Positions 1-7,829 of a stretch of DNA of 51,035 nt are shown in pieces (position 1 is the stretch's first letter; the number at the start of each line of letters is the position of its first letter). The notes below the pieces were generated by a model that was given only the letters and a program-made list of their open reading frames with translations, did not search any database and had not been told where the DNA came from. The position numbers were made by a program, and so were the translations under genes. This stretch comes from Synergistales bacterium. Lineage in GTDB: Bacteria; Synergistota; Synergistia; Synergistales; Aminobacteriaceae. The stretch covers positions 1 through 51,035 of the forward strand of contig BNVH01000012.1 of NCBI GenBank assembly GCA_025997955.1, read 5' to 3'.

Positions 1-2
1 TA

Positions 3-127
3 TACGATGCGAAAACCAAGCTCAAAACCCTCTGGGCGATCTCTGTGAAGCAAGAACCCGCCCGTAGTCCACAAATCATCGTGGTACTGACGGGAATCCC
101 CTCACTTTAGGGAGGGGAGGATGTCAA
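3..127 (+). mobile_element. Right end of an IS200/IS605-type element (3' end of tnpB plus terminal hairpin)
   Basis: An open frame enters from the left edge and stops at 108-110, encoding a C-terminal tail that includes VKQEPARSP and ends in LTGIPSL, in the style of TnpB (IS605 OrfB) tails. The stop codon lies in the loop of a hairpin with perfect arms CCCCTC (98-103) and GAGGGG (112-117), followed by GGATGTCAA. A hairpin straddling the tnpB stop and then a short ATGTCAA-like end is the known layout of IS200/IS605 right ends, where it serves TnpA recognition and the 3' part of the guide (omega/re) RNA. The element probably ends near 127. The body of the element is outside the window, so family assignment rests on this tail and hairpin only. 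Confidence 0.6.
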
Positions 128-415
128 GTCATACTCGCCCATTTTGAGCAGAAGCGAGATAATTTCCGAACTTGGGTTATTCCAAGCGGCAAAAGTCAAA
201 GCTGTAGTGTCGCCTATAGCTTTTGCGTGTATATCCGTGCCGCCTTTGATTAGGATTGAGATAACTTCCGGGTTGGGGTTACGAGCGGCGGCGTTCATCA
301 AAGCCGTCCTGCCGAATCTGTCTTTTGCGTTTACATACATGACATTGATCGCCGCTTCGACCTCGTGAGGCTCACCGTCATAACACATCTTTAAAAATTC
401 TTGCGCGTTCATCAC
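107..415 (-). CDS. Ankyrin repeat protein, 3'-truncated by an IS end
   Basis: This 102-residue ORF begins with the N-terminal cap shared with its neighbours (NAQEFLKMC, GEPHEVEAAI) and continues with two ankyrin units (FGRTALMNAAARNPNPEV and TTALTFAAWNNPSSEI). Its last residues after LLLKMG do not continue into the usual GADVNAK of the next repeat. They end in LTSSPP, which is encoded by the IS200/IS605 right end. The original protein was therefore probably longer. It starts at a GTG-ATG pair after a GGAAGAGAGGG Shine-Dalgarno stretch; ATG at 412 is an equally good start. It is the last gene of the ankyrin operon. Ankyrin repeats mediate protein-protein contacts; no target can be inferred. 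Confidence 0.7.
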   Translation of the reverse strand: MMNAQEFLKMCYDGEPHEVEAAINVMYVNAKDRFGRTALMNAAARNPNPEVISILIKGGTDIHAKAIGDTTALTFAAWNNPSSEIISLLLKMGEYDLTSSPP

Positions 416-430
416 GAAAACCCTCTCTTC

Positions 431-721
431 CTATAACGAAGCCTCTTTAAGTAGCTTGAAGGCTTCCGTATATACCAATTGCTTATTCCGTCTGGCATAG
501 TCTATTGCTCCGCCACTTGCGCGTGCGTCCGCGCCGTTTTCGAGCAGAAGTTGGATAACTTTCGGATTGGGATTCTTGGCGGCGCACATCAAAGCTGTCT
601 TGTCAAAAATAAAGACAATATCTCTTGTGTTCACGTCCGCGCCGTTTTTGATCTCGGCTTCGATTTTATGAGGCTCATCGTTGGCGCATAGATCTAAATC
701 TAAAAACCCTCGCGTCCTCAA
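431..721 (-). CDS. Short ankyrin repeat protein
   Basis: A 96-residue ORF with a degenerate copy of the shared cap (FLDLDLCANDEPHKIEAEI), one clear ankyrin unit (KTALMCAAKNPNPKVIQLLLENGAD) and a closing amphipathic helix (EAFKLLKEASL). It looks complete rather than truncated. The start is TTG at 721, supported by GGAAGGGGG about nine bases upstream and by alignment of the cap with its paralogs. It lies between the 854-residue ankyrin gene and the IS-truncated ankyrin ORF, on the same strand. It may be a shrunken duplicate of a longer repeat protein. Function unknown beyond probable protein binding. Confidence 0.6.
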   Translation of the reverse strand: MRTRGFLDLDLCANDEPHKIEAEIKNGADVNTRDIVFIFDKTALMCAAKNPNPKVIQLLLENGADARASGGAIDYARRNKQLVYTEAFKLLKEASL

Positions 722-784
722 GCGCGAAAACCCCCTTCCGCAACAAAGCGGATAGTATCATTATTGCCCTGCCGCGCCATTATG

Positions 785-3349
785 TCAGGGGTCAATTCGG
801 GAAAGATTTTTTCCGAGATATTTTTTATGCCAAAGGTAATTCCAGGCCTTTGCAAATAAACCGCGAAGAGGGGGTTTTATATTTGCGTCCGCCCCGTTTT
901 TGAGCAGGAGCGCGACAGCTTCCGAGTTATGTTTCGTCTGAATGGCATACATCAACGCTGTCATGCCGTCTTTATCTCTTGCGTTTACGTCCGCGTAGTA
1001 TTTAAGGAGAATCGCGACACTTTCCGGGTCGCAATAATAGTAATCGTAAGCGACATGCATCAGAGCCGTCATACCGTTTTTATCTTTTGCGTTTGCATAC
1101 GCGCCATTTTCGAGCAAGAACAAAATGGCTTCCTGGTTATAACCCTTGGCGGCCCACATCAAAACCGTCATGCCGTCTTTGTCTCTTGCGTTTATATAGG
1201 CGCCGCTTTTAAGCAAAAGCTTGGCAACTTCTGTGCCGCAGCTATGCCTGACGGCATACATTAAAGCCGTCTTGCCACCTTTATCTTCTGCGTTTACGTC
1301 CGAGTCGTGTTTAAGCAGAAGCGCGGCGAGTTCCTCTTCGCGAAAACCCCTGGCGGCATACATTAAAGCCGTCATGCCATCTTTATCCCTTGTTTTTGCG
1401 TCCGCGCCCCATTTAAGCAGAGGTGTAGCGGCTTTGTTATGCCACTTAGCGGCATATGTCAAAGCCGTCATGCCGTCTTTGTATTTGACATTTGCATCCG
1501 CGCCGGCTTCGAGCAGAAGCGAAATGATTTCAGGGTCGAGATAACTCCAAAGGGCATATGTCAAAGCCGTCATGCCGTGGTTATCCATTGCGTTGGCGTC
1601 CGCGCCGCTCGCAAGCAGAAGCGAGATAACTTTTGGGTTCGGATTCTTCCGAACGGCGTACATCAAAGCCGTTTTGCCGCCTTTATCTTTTGCGTTTGTA
1701 TCCGCGCGACCTTCAATTAGAAGTGAAATGATTTCAGGGTTAGAAAAACGACTATCGGCAACGTACATCAAAGCCGTTTTGCCGCCTTTATCTTTTGCGT
1801 TTGTATCCGCGCCCAATTTAAGCAGCAGTACGGTGGGTTCCAATTCGCAGCGACCATAGGCGACATGCATCAGAGCTGTTATGCCATTTACATCTTTTGT
1901 ATTTACGTCCGCGCCATTTTTAAGTAGGAGCGAAATAACTTCAGGGTTTTGACCCCGCCAATACTCTATAAAAACAGCCAAAGCTGTCATACCAAATTTA
2001 TCTCTCACGTTTACATCAGCGCCATTTTTGAGCAGAAGAGCGACAGCTTCTGTATTTTGAGGTTTCTTGACGGCCCGCATCAAAGCTGTTGTACCGTTTT
2101 CATCTTTCGCGTTTATATCCACGCCTTTTTCGAGCAGGAGGGAAATAATTTCAGGGTCACAAGAGTTATAGCCACTCATCAAGACCGTCTCGCCTTTTTT
2201 ACTTCTTATGTTTACATCCGCGCCCCCTTCGATCAGGAGTTGGGTAATTTTCAAACTGTAATCATAGTCATAGCCATAATTAGCGGCGGCATAATTCAAA
2301 GCCGTCTTGCCGTCGTTGTCTTTTGCGTTTACATCGGAACCGCCTTTGAGTAGGAGCCGGATAATTTCCGGGTTGGAATTATAAGCGGACGCCAACATTA
2401 AAGCCGTCATGCCTTTGTTGTCTTTTGCGTTGGCGTCCGCGCCGTTCTCAAGCAGAGATAATATGATTTCTGAATTAGGATTTTCTAAAGCGTACGACAT
2501 CAAAACCGTCATGCCGCCATCGCCTTTTGCGTTGACGTCCGCGCCCCCTTTGATTATGAGCGAAACAACTTCCGGATTAGAAATATACTTAGCGGCTCGC
2601 ATCAAGACCGTGTTGCCGTAATAATCTTTTATGCTGACATCCGCGCCCCCCTTGAGCAGCAGTAAAGTAATTTCCGGGTCGGGATTATCCCGAATGGCGT
2701 ACATTAAAGCCGTCATGCCGTCGTTATCCCTTATATTTACATCAGCGCCGCTTTCTATCAGGAGCCTGATGACTTCCGGGCTTGAGTTATTCCGAATGGC
2801 CCACATCAGGGCTGTCATACCCCTTGCGCTTTTTGCGTTGGCGTCCGCGCCCCATGCGATCAGGAGCCTGATATTGCTCCACCGAATAAACCTTGCCGCA
2901 ATCAGCGACGTAAGCTGTTGATTCAAGATCATTTCTATTGATATTTTCACTTCGTTTGGGCAGGGCTCATTTGGCATAGCGACAACTTCCGTTTTGGGTT
3001 TACTCATGGTCGCGGACATCAAAGCCGTCATGCCGTCTTTATCCCTTGCGTTAGCGTCCGCACCTCGTCCGAGCAGGAGTCGGGTAACTTCCGGATTTGT
3101 GTTGCCCATAACCGCAGCCATCAAAGCTGTCATGCCTTTTCTGCTTTTCGCGTTTACGTCCGCGCCTCTTTCGAGCAAGAGTTTAGTGACATCCGCGTCG
3201 GGATTGTGCATAGTCGCGGCTATTAAAGCCGTTATGTCGTAGTTATTCCTCGCGTTTACATCCGCGCCATTCTCAATCTCGGCTTCAACTTTAAGGAATT
3301 CGCCCTTGGCGCACAGATATAAAAACTTCCGCGGTTTTATTGCGAACAC
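785..3349 (-). CDS. Large ankyrin repeat protein (about 22 repeats)
   Basis: An 854-residue protein made almost wholly of ankyrin repeats. The cap (RKFLYLCAKGEFLKVEAEI) is followed by about 22 units of the form DVNAKDxxGMTALMYAxxxNPxPEVISLLLxxGA. Most units are 34 residues, one longer than the canonical 33, because of an extra residue in the NPxPE loop. The third unit is aberrant, with an insert containing MPNEPCPNE. The C-terminus has a non-repeat basic tail (GLFAKAWNYLWHKK). There is no signal peptide or membrane segment, so it is cytosolic or exported by a non-Sec route. It starts with GTG at 3349; GAGGGGAGA sits just upstream and overlaps the stop region of the preceding ankyrin-GNAT gene, which suggests translational coupling. 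Such long arrays are common in host-associated bacteria as interaction scaffolds or effectors, but the role here is unknown. Confidence 0.9.
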   Translation of the reverse strand: MFAIKPRKFLYLCAKGEFLKVEAEIENGADVNARNNYDITALIAATMHNPDADVTKLLLERGADVNAKSRKGMTALMAAVMGNTNPEVTRLLLGRGADANARDKDGMTALMSATMSKPKTEVVAMPNEPCPNEVKISIEMILNQQLTSLIAARFIRWSNIRLLIAWGADANAKSARGMTALMWAIRNNSSPEVIRLLIESGADVNIRDNDGMTALMYAIRDNPDPEITLLLLKGGADVSIKDYYGNTVLMRAAKYISNPEVVSLIIKGGADVNAKGDGGMTVLMSYALENPNSEIILSLLENGADANAKDNKGMTALMLASAYNSNPEIIRLLLKGGSDVNAKDNDGKTALNYAAANYGYDYDYSLKITQLLIEGGADVNIRSKKGETVLMSGYNSCDPEIISLLLEKGVDINAKDENGTTALMRAVKKPQNTEAVALLLKNGADVNVRDKFGMTALAVFIEYWRGQNPEVISLLLKNGADVNTKDVNGITALMHVAYGRCELEPTVLLLKLGADTNAKDKGGKTALMYVADSRFSNPEIISLLIEGRADTNAKDKGGKTALMYAVRKNPNPKVISLLLASGADANAMDNHGMTALTYALWSYLDPEIISLLLEAGADANVKYKDGMTALTYAAKWHNKAATPLLKWGADAKTRDKDGMTALMYAARGFREEELAALLLKHDSDVNAEDKGGKTALMYAVRHSCGTEVAKLLLKSGAYINARDKDGMTVLMWAAKGYNQEAILFLLENGAYANAKDKNGMTALMHVAYDYYYCDPESVAILLKYYADVNARDKDGMTALMYAIQTKHNSEAVALLLKNGADANIKPPLRGLFAKAWNYLWHKKYLGKNLSRIDP
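882..3270 (-). repeat. Tandem array of about 102-bp ankyrin-coding repeats
   Basis: Direct reading shows a recurring unit of about 102 bp. Its conserved DNA core on the plus strand reads roughly CATCAAAGCCGTCATGCC, then TTTTGCGTTTACGTCCGCGCC about 12 bases further on. Copies differ at many positions, so the array is old or under diversifying drift rather than freshly expanded. The repetition makes both reverse-strand frames open and produces several long spurious plus-strand ORFs. Confidence 0.8.
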
Positions 3350-3356
3350 TCTCCCC

Positions 3357-4160
3357 TCAGCAATAAACTCGTTTTATTTGCAGCGCCATGGGAATATATT
3401 TGACTCCATCCCTATCTTGCACATCGGATAATTTCTCAAATCCCAATGATTTATATATATTTTCCGCATAAGTAGAAGCCTGAACGCGATATTCGCGCAC
3501 GTTGATTTCCATTGACGTGAAATAGTCAACCGAATAATTCATAAGCGCTTTTCCTATCCCTTTATTGTGAAATTGTTTCTTTACAAAAAACAGTGAAACG
3601 ACGTGACCGCGCACAATCTCCAACACGCTGACGACCTCGCCTTTATGTTTGGCGACAAAACAACAGGAGGCGTGTCTCCTTTCAGCAACGCTTTCAGGGC
3701 TTGCGTAGTCCACTACGTATTTATATATGTCTTCGCTGTATCCGGCTTTCAAGCACTCATCGACAACTTCAATCGCAAGCCTCGAAAAATCTTCGATGTC
3801 GTTTTCATCTAAAGGGCTTATCGCTATTTTGCCCGGAGAATTTTTCAAGTCGATAATCCGAACGCCTATAATCGCGTCTGCGGCGTCGCCAAGCAGAAGC
3901 TCGACAATCTCCCGGTTGAAGTTACATTCAATAACCAGATCCAAAGCCGTCATGTTGAAATTATCTACCGCGCTTACATCAGCGCCCCATGCGAGCAGAA
4001 GCGAAATAACTTTCGAGTCTGAATTGTTCTCAGCGGCGTACATCAAAACTGTCTCGCCGTTATCATCTGCCGCGTTTACGTCCGCGCCGCCTTTGATTGC
4101 GGCCTCGACTTCATGAGGCTCGCCATGAGTGCAGAGCTTCAAAAATTCTCGCGCATCCAC
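3357..4160 (-). CDS. Ankyrin repeat-GNAT acetyltransferase fusion protein
   Basis: A 267-residue two-domain protein. Residues 1-95 carry the shared ankyrin cap (DAREFLKLC, GEPHEVEAAI) and two to three repeats. Residues about 110-262 form a GNAT N-acetyltransferase domain, with the acetyl-CoA-binding motif A visible as QFHNKGIGKALM (about 196-207) and the later Y-K-S-L-G-F motif near 236-241. GNAT enzymes move an acetyl group from acetyl-CoA to amines on small molecules or proteins. The ankyrin part may select a protein substrate, which is inference. GTG at 4160 was chosen because the cap then aligns exactly with the neighbouring paralog's start and AAGGGAGAG lies upstream; an in-frame GTG at 4187 would add nine residues. 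It sits between the rtcB remnant and the large ankyrin gene. Confidence 0.85.
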   Translation of the reverse strand: MDAREFLKLCTHGEPHEVEAAIKGGADVNAADDNGETVLMYAAENNSDSKVISLLLAWGADVSAVDNFNMTALDLVIECNFNREIVELLLGDAADAIIGVRIIDLKNSPGKIAISPLDENDIEDFSRLAIEVVDECLKAGYSEDIYKYVVDYASPESVAERRHASCCFVAKHKGEVVSVLEIVRGHVVSLFFVKKQFHNKGIGKALMNYSVDYFTSMEINVREYRVQASTYAENIYKSLGFEKLSDVQDRDGVKYIPMALQIKRVYC

Positions 4161-4199
4161 TTGCAAAAAACTCTCCCTTCGCGTCACAATGTACCGAAC

Positions 4200-4632
4200 C
4201 TACCCCTTCAGCACGATTATCGGTTTGAAATGATCCGTCAGCTCCACAAGGACTCCGTTCTGGGCGGCTAAAACGTCGTCGATTTTTTTGTAGACCCACG
4301 GAGCCTCGTCGAGTATGTCTTTGTCGGTGCGGCAGACTATTCCCTTCATGATTTTTTCTAATTCCGGAACGGTTCCGGCATTGGCCGCGGCCGCGCGTGA
4401 TAATTTCCTTCCCGCTCCGTGGGAGGCCGAGGACAAAAATTCCTCGTTGCCCAAGCCTCTTGTTATCCAAACTCCGTCGCGTACAAAGGTCATAACCGGG
4501 GTGAACGTCGGGCATCACGGCTAAGCGCTCCAACTCCGGCATAGCCAGCACACGGATTATCTGCTGTTGAGCCTCAAGCTCTATCGACTCCCAAGGGACG
4601 GTTAATTTAAGTTTTGGATGTATCATCGGCAT
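4200..4632 (-). pseudogene. rtcB: RtcB-family RNA ligase remnant (internal deletion and frame change)
   Basis: Two pieces of an RtcB-like tRNA-splicing/RNA-repair ligase lie side by side in different frames. The N-terminal piece starts at ATG 4632 and reaches the metal-site motif MPDVHPGYD. The C-terminal piece (up to 4493, ending 4200) contains LGNEEFLSSASHGAGRKLSR, with the SHGAGR motif that holds the guanylated histidine in RtcB, and ends with the typical LVELTDHFKPIIVLKG-like tail. The junction lies near 4493-4500. Some 250 or more residues of a normal RtcB are missing between the pieces, so no active ligase can be made. The out-of-frame continuation past 4200 to 4111 is meaningless. The stump lies between ankyrin genes with 3- and 12-nt spacing, so it was once a regular member of this transcription unit. 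Confidence 0.85.
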
Positions 4633-4635
4633 TCA

Positions 4636-7600
4636 CTATACGTTCAGTCCGTATCTCAGCAACGTAGCCGCTGTCGTGTCTTGGGTTCCTTTGTCGTCAT
4701 TTTTGGCGTCGGGCTCTTCGGTCTTGACTTCGTCCGAGGCAAGAGACGCTCCGGAGACGAGCAGCGTTTTGACGGTCTGAAAGTGTAGTTTCTTCAAGGC
4801 AATGGTCGCGGCGCTTTTCCCGCCGTGGTTTTGGGCGTCCACGTCCGCGCCTGTTTTGATGAGGATTTTGACTATTTCGTCAGTCTTACAGGTGTTCGCC
4901 GCCATTATGAGCGGCGTGTCTCCATCGTAGTTTGCGGCGTTCACGTTACTTCCGGCCTCGACAAGAGCGCGGACGGTCTCTATGTCGGAGCGTCCGCTCC
5001 GAATCGCGAGCATGAGAGCCGTGTCCTTACGCATGGCGCTTCTCGCGTTTATGTCAGCGCCTTTTTCGATAAGGAATTGAACGGCTTCTTTAGTGTTATA
5101 GACAGAGGCAAACATCAAAGGAGTGTGACCGCCGTCGATTGCCGCATTGACGTCTGCGCCGCGCGACATGACGGATTCAATTTGAGGAACGCTCCCCCAA
5201 CAGGCGACGGTCATCAAATTTATGTTCGCTTTCTCCCGCGCGTCGATTTCGCCGGTGAACGCGTTTCGCACCGCGCCCAAAAGTTCTTTTCGCATCGTCA
5301 TAAACGCATTGTGCTCGGAGACCATCAGCAAATCTTCCATCGTCATAATCCCAAACGCATTGTGCTCGGGGACCATCAGCCAATTTTCCGCGGTTAAGCC
5401 GTCGTTGTCCTCAGCGTCAAAGTCAGCGCCGGACATGGCTAAGAGTTTTATGGATTCCCAGGAGCGAGGATGCCGCGTGACTCCATCCGAAAGATACATG
5501 AGGGGCGTTACGCCGTCATTGTTGCGAACGTTCACATCGGCTCCGGCCTCGACCAGCAGCTTGATCATGGCCTCGGTGTTGAAATACTCACCCCACTTTA
5601 CGGCAAAGCAATGCAACGCCGTCATGCCGTCATCGCCCTTTGCGTTAACGTCGATTTTGTCGTCTATCAGGAGCTTGAGAGCGCCCGGCGAGATGGCGCG
5701 CCGCAATTTTATGGCGGGGTCTTCGTCGTTCTCGTAGCGGCCGCCATCTTTATGATAAGCGTTTATGCTGACATAGGTGAGACTTTCGCCCTTGGGAATG
5801 TCCGCGCCGGCCTCACCGAGAACGCGCAAAATCTCTTCTCCTGTGTCGAGTTTCTTTTTCAGTTCGGTCAACAATTGAGAATCCCCATCGCTTTTGTCGC
5901 GCCCTAATTCGTCAGGGAAGATATTATTTCTAAGGCGTAAAAACGAACTACGCAAAACGGAACGGGGATTCGCCCCGGCTTCGAGCAGGGTTTTCACGGC
6001 GTCGGCGTTGTACGCCTCGATAGCGATATAGAGCGGACACGATTCGGGGAAACTTTTAAAAGTGATGATTCCCTCTCCTTCCCATACTTCGTTCGGGTCC
6101 ATGCCCCTGTCGATACAGGCTTGAACGGCCAAGCTGTCTCCATAACTCAGCGCCGCTTTCCAAAAAGGTTTGTCGTCTTTGTCACAGACGCGCAGATTTA
6201 TCCCGTTTTTGATGGCTGTGACTATTGCCTCGGCGTCGTTGTCAGCAAAAGCGTCGCTAAAATTTGCGCGCGGCTTTAGCCCGTACTTCAACAACTCCGC
6301 CGTAATTTCGTCTTCCTCGCCGAGCTCTGTCGCGTCGGACCTGTTCATGGGCTTTGGGTCAGCCCCGGAGTCGAGGAGGAACTTAACAAATTCATACCCG
6401 CAATTTTCATTCATGGCCAACTCCAGAGTTGTTCGTCCTTTGTTGTCGCGCGCGTTAATGTCAGCGCCGGCTTCGATTAGAGCGCGCGCGACGCATATGC
6501 TTGAATAACCCTTATCCGCGACATGCATCAGAGCGGTTTGGCCGTCGTTGTCTTTCACCGCCAAGTTCGCGCCCGCGTCGGCGAGCGTATGTATCATCGG
6601 GTAGTCCGTTGTCTGTATGGCGAGCGTCAACGCTGTTTCACCGCGCGCGTTTTGCGCGTCAATGCTCGCGCCCCTGTCGATAAGAAACTGTGTCGTAGGG
6701 GCGTAGTTCCAGATTGAAGAGAACATCAGGGGTGTGTAGCCGTTTTCGCTTTGCGCGTTCATGTTTTTACAGCAAGAGAGAGCCGGCTCAATTCTATCAG
6801 GCGTCGCATAGAGCGCGGCTGTCATCAGGTCGATGTCCTCAGGCGGCAGGGTCGCGCGATTTATCTCTTTGATTACTTCCTTTAGAGACCATTTCGCGTA
6901 CAGGCCGATATACCAGTAGTCAGCGGCCCAGTAAAGCGCGTTGTGTCCGTTTTCATCGGTCAAGTCGAAGTCGGCGCCTTTACGAATGAGAAATTTTACC
7001 GTCTCTATATACTCAGGATTGTATCTAATGTTGACCGCCGCCATCATCAGCGGGGTCATGCCGTAGCGTCCGCGCGCGTTTATGTTGGCGCCGCTCTCAA
7101 TGAGGCACCGTATCATGTCCCATGATTCAAAATAATAATCGTCCTCGTGGTAGCGACAAAGCAAATGATGTAGCGCGGTCCACCCGTCAGAGTCCCGCGC
7201 GTCCATGTCCGCGCCGCTCTCAATCATGAGTTCCAACGCACCCTTGGAGGCCGCGTTCCAGAGACCAGGCGCGTCGCCGCCGGGGAGAGGGAAGAGATAC
7301 TCGCCTTCCATCTCCTCAAGCTCACGCCTGCTCTTAGAACTCACGTGGTAATAAGACATCTCCGGATCGTCGCCTCCGGGGACGCAATAACCGGCGTCGC
7401 GCAAGAGCTTCAGTATCTCGGAGCCAACATCGAGCTTATGCCTGAACGCGACTGCTTTTTCATCTCGCTCAGCCTCCGGAAAGAAGTTTTTGCGAAGCTC
7501 CCAGTTCAGTTCGTCAGCGTCAACGCACGCGCCGGCTTCAAGCAACGCGCGCAGAGTCCGGACGTTTGTATACACAAGCGCCGTATGCAGCGAACTCCGG

Positions 7601-7815
7601 TTCTGCGTTATGTTTGAACGGTCTACTTCCGCACCCGTTTCAATGCAGGCTTTCACGAGTTCGGGCGTACCCCAGGCGATGGCGGCCTCGTAAAACGTCA
7701 TCTTTTTTCCATGTTCATTGCCGTCATTTTCGGTGTAAACGTCAAGTCCGTTTTTAACCGCCCTCATAAGGTCCTCTTCGCTGTTGTTTTTAAAAACGGC
7801 TCTGTAATATGTCAT
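4636..7815 (-). CDS. Giant ankyrin repeat protein with duplicated halves
   Basis: A 1059-residue protein with two homologous halves, about 1-516 and 517-1059. Each half opens with a divergent segment (YYRAVFKNNSEEDLMRAVKNG; FSDAFADNDAEAIVTAIKNG). Each then has a non-ankyrin insert around a FFPEAERDEK or IFPDELGRDK motif followed by a GxEILxxLxxAG helix, then a block of ankyrin repeats. Each half closes with ITAELLKYGLKP or TTAATLLRYGLNV. Ankyrin units such as GWTALHHLL, GMTPLMMAA and GQTALMHVA are clear. It carries no signal peptide or membrane helix. The cap differs from that of the other ankyrin genes here, so it is a separate lineage. ATG at 7815 is preferred over an upstream TTG at 7821. 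It follows the ADP-ribosylglycohydrolase by 14 nt. Target unknown. Confidence 0.9.
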   Translation of the reverse strand: MTYYRAVFKNNSEEDLMRAVKNGLDVYTENDGNEHGKKMTFYEAAIAWGTPELVKACIETGAEVDRSNITQNRSSLHTALVYTNVRTLRALLEAGACVDADELNWELRKNFFPEAERDEKAVAFRHKLDVGSEILKLLRDAGYCVPGGDDPEMSYYHVSSKSRRELEEMEGEYLFPLPGGDAPGLWNAASKGALELMIESGADMDARDSDGWTALHHLLCRYHEDDYYFESWDMIRCLIESGANINARGRYGMTPLMMAAVNIRYNPEYIETVKFLIRKGADFDLTDENGHNALYWAADYWYIGLYAKWSLKEVIKEINRATLPPEDIDLMTAALYATPDRIEPALSCCKNMNAQSENGYTPLMFSSIWNYAPTTQFLIDRGASIDAQNARGETALTLAIQTTDYPMIHTLADAGANLAVKDNDGQTALMHVADKGYSSICVARALIEAGADINARDNKGRTTLELAMNENCGYEFVKFLLDSGADPKPMNRSDATELGEEDEITAELLKYGLKPRANFSDAFADNDAEAIVTAIKNGINLRVCDKDDKPFWKAALSYGDSLAVQACIDRGMDPNEVWEGEGIITFKSFPESCPLYIAIEAYNADAVKTLLEAGANPRSVLRSSFLRLRNNIFPDELGRDKSDGDSQLLTELKKKLDTGEEILRVLGEAGADIPKGESLTYVSINAYHKDGGRYENDEDPAIKLRRAISPGALKLLIDDKIDVNAKGDDGMTALHCFAVKWGEYFNTEAMIKLLVEAGADVNVRNNDGVTPLMYLSDGVTRHPRSWESIKLLAMSGADFDAEDNDGLTAENWLMVPEHNAFGIMTMEDLLMVSEHNAFMTMRKELLGAVRNAFTGEIDAREKANINLMTVACWGSVPQIESVMSRGADVNAAIDGGHTPLMFASVYNTKEAVQFLIEKGADINARSAMRKDTALMLAIRSGRSDIETVRALVEAGSNVNAANYDGDTPLIMAANTCKTDEIVKILIKTGADVDAQNHGGKSAATIALKKLHFQTVKTLLVSGASLASDEVKTEEPDAKNDDKGTQDTTAATLLRYGLNV

Positions 7816-7829
7816 TTGCAATCATCTTT

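Noticed and set aside
929..3242. Many long plus-strand ORFs over the ankyrin array
   Set aside because: They are periodic antisense shadows of the 102-bp repeats, with unnatural composition and no ribosome-binding sites.
882..3270. Regular repeats that could suggest a CRISPR array
   Set aside because: Unit length of about 102 bp with coding constraint and diverged copies; no short identical repeats with unique spacers.
4111..4632. 173-residue minus ORF read as an intact gene
   Set aside because: Only its first ~55 residues match RtcB; the rest is RtcB and ankyrin-gene DNA read in the wrong frame.
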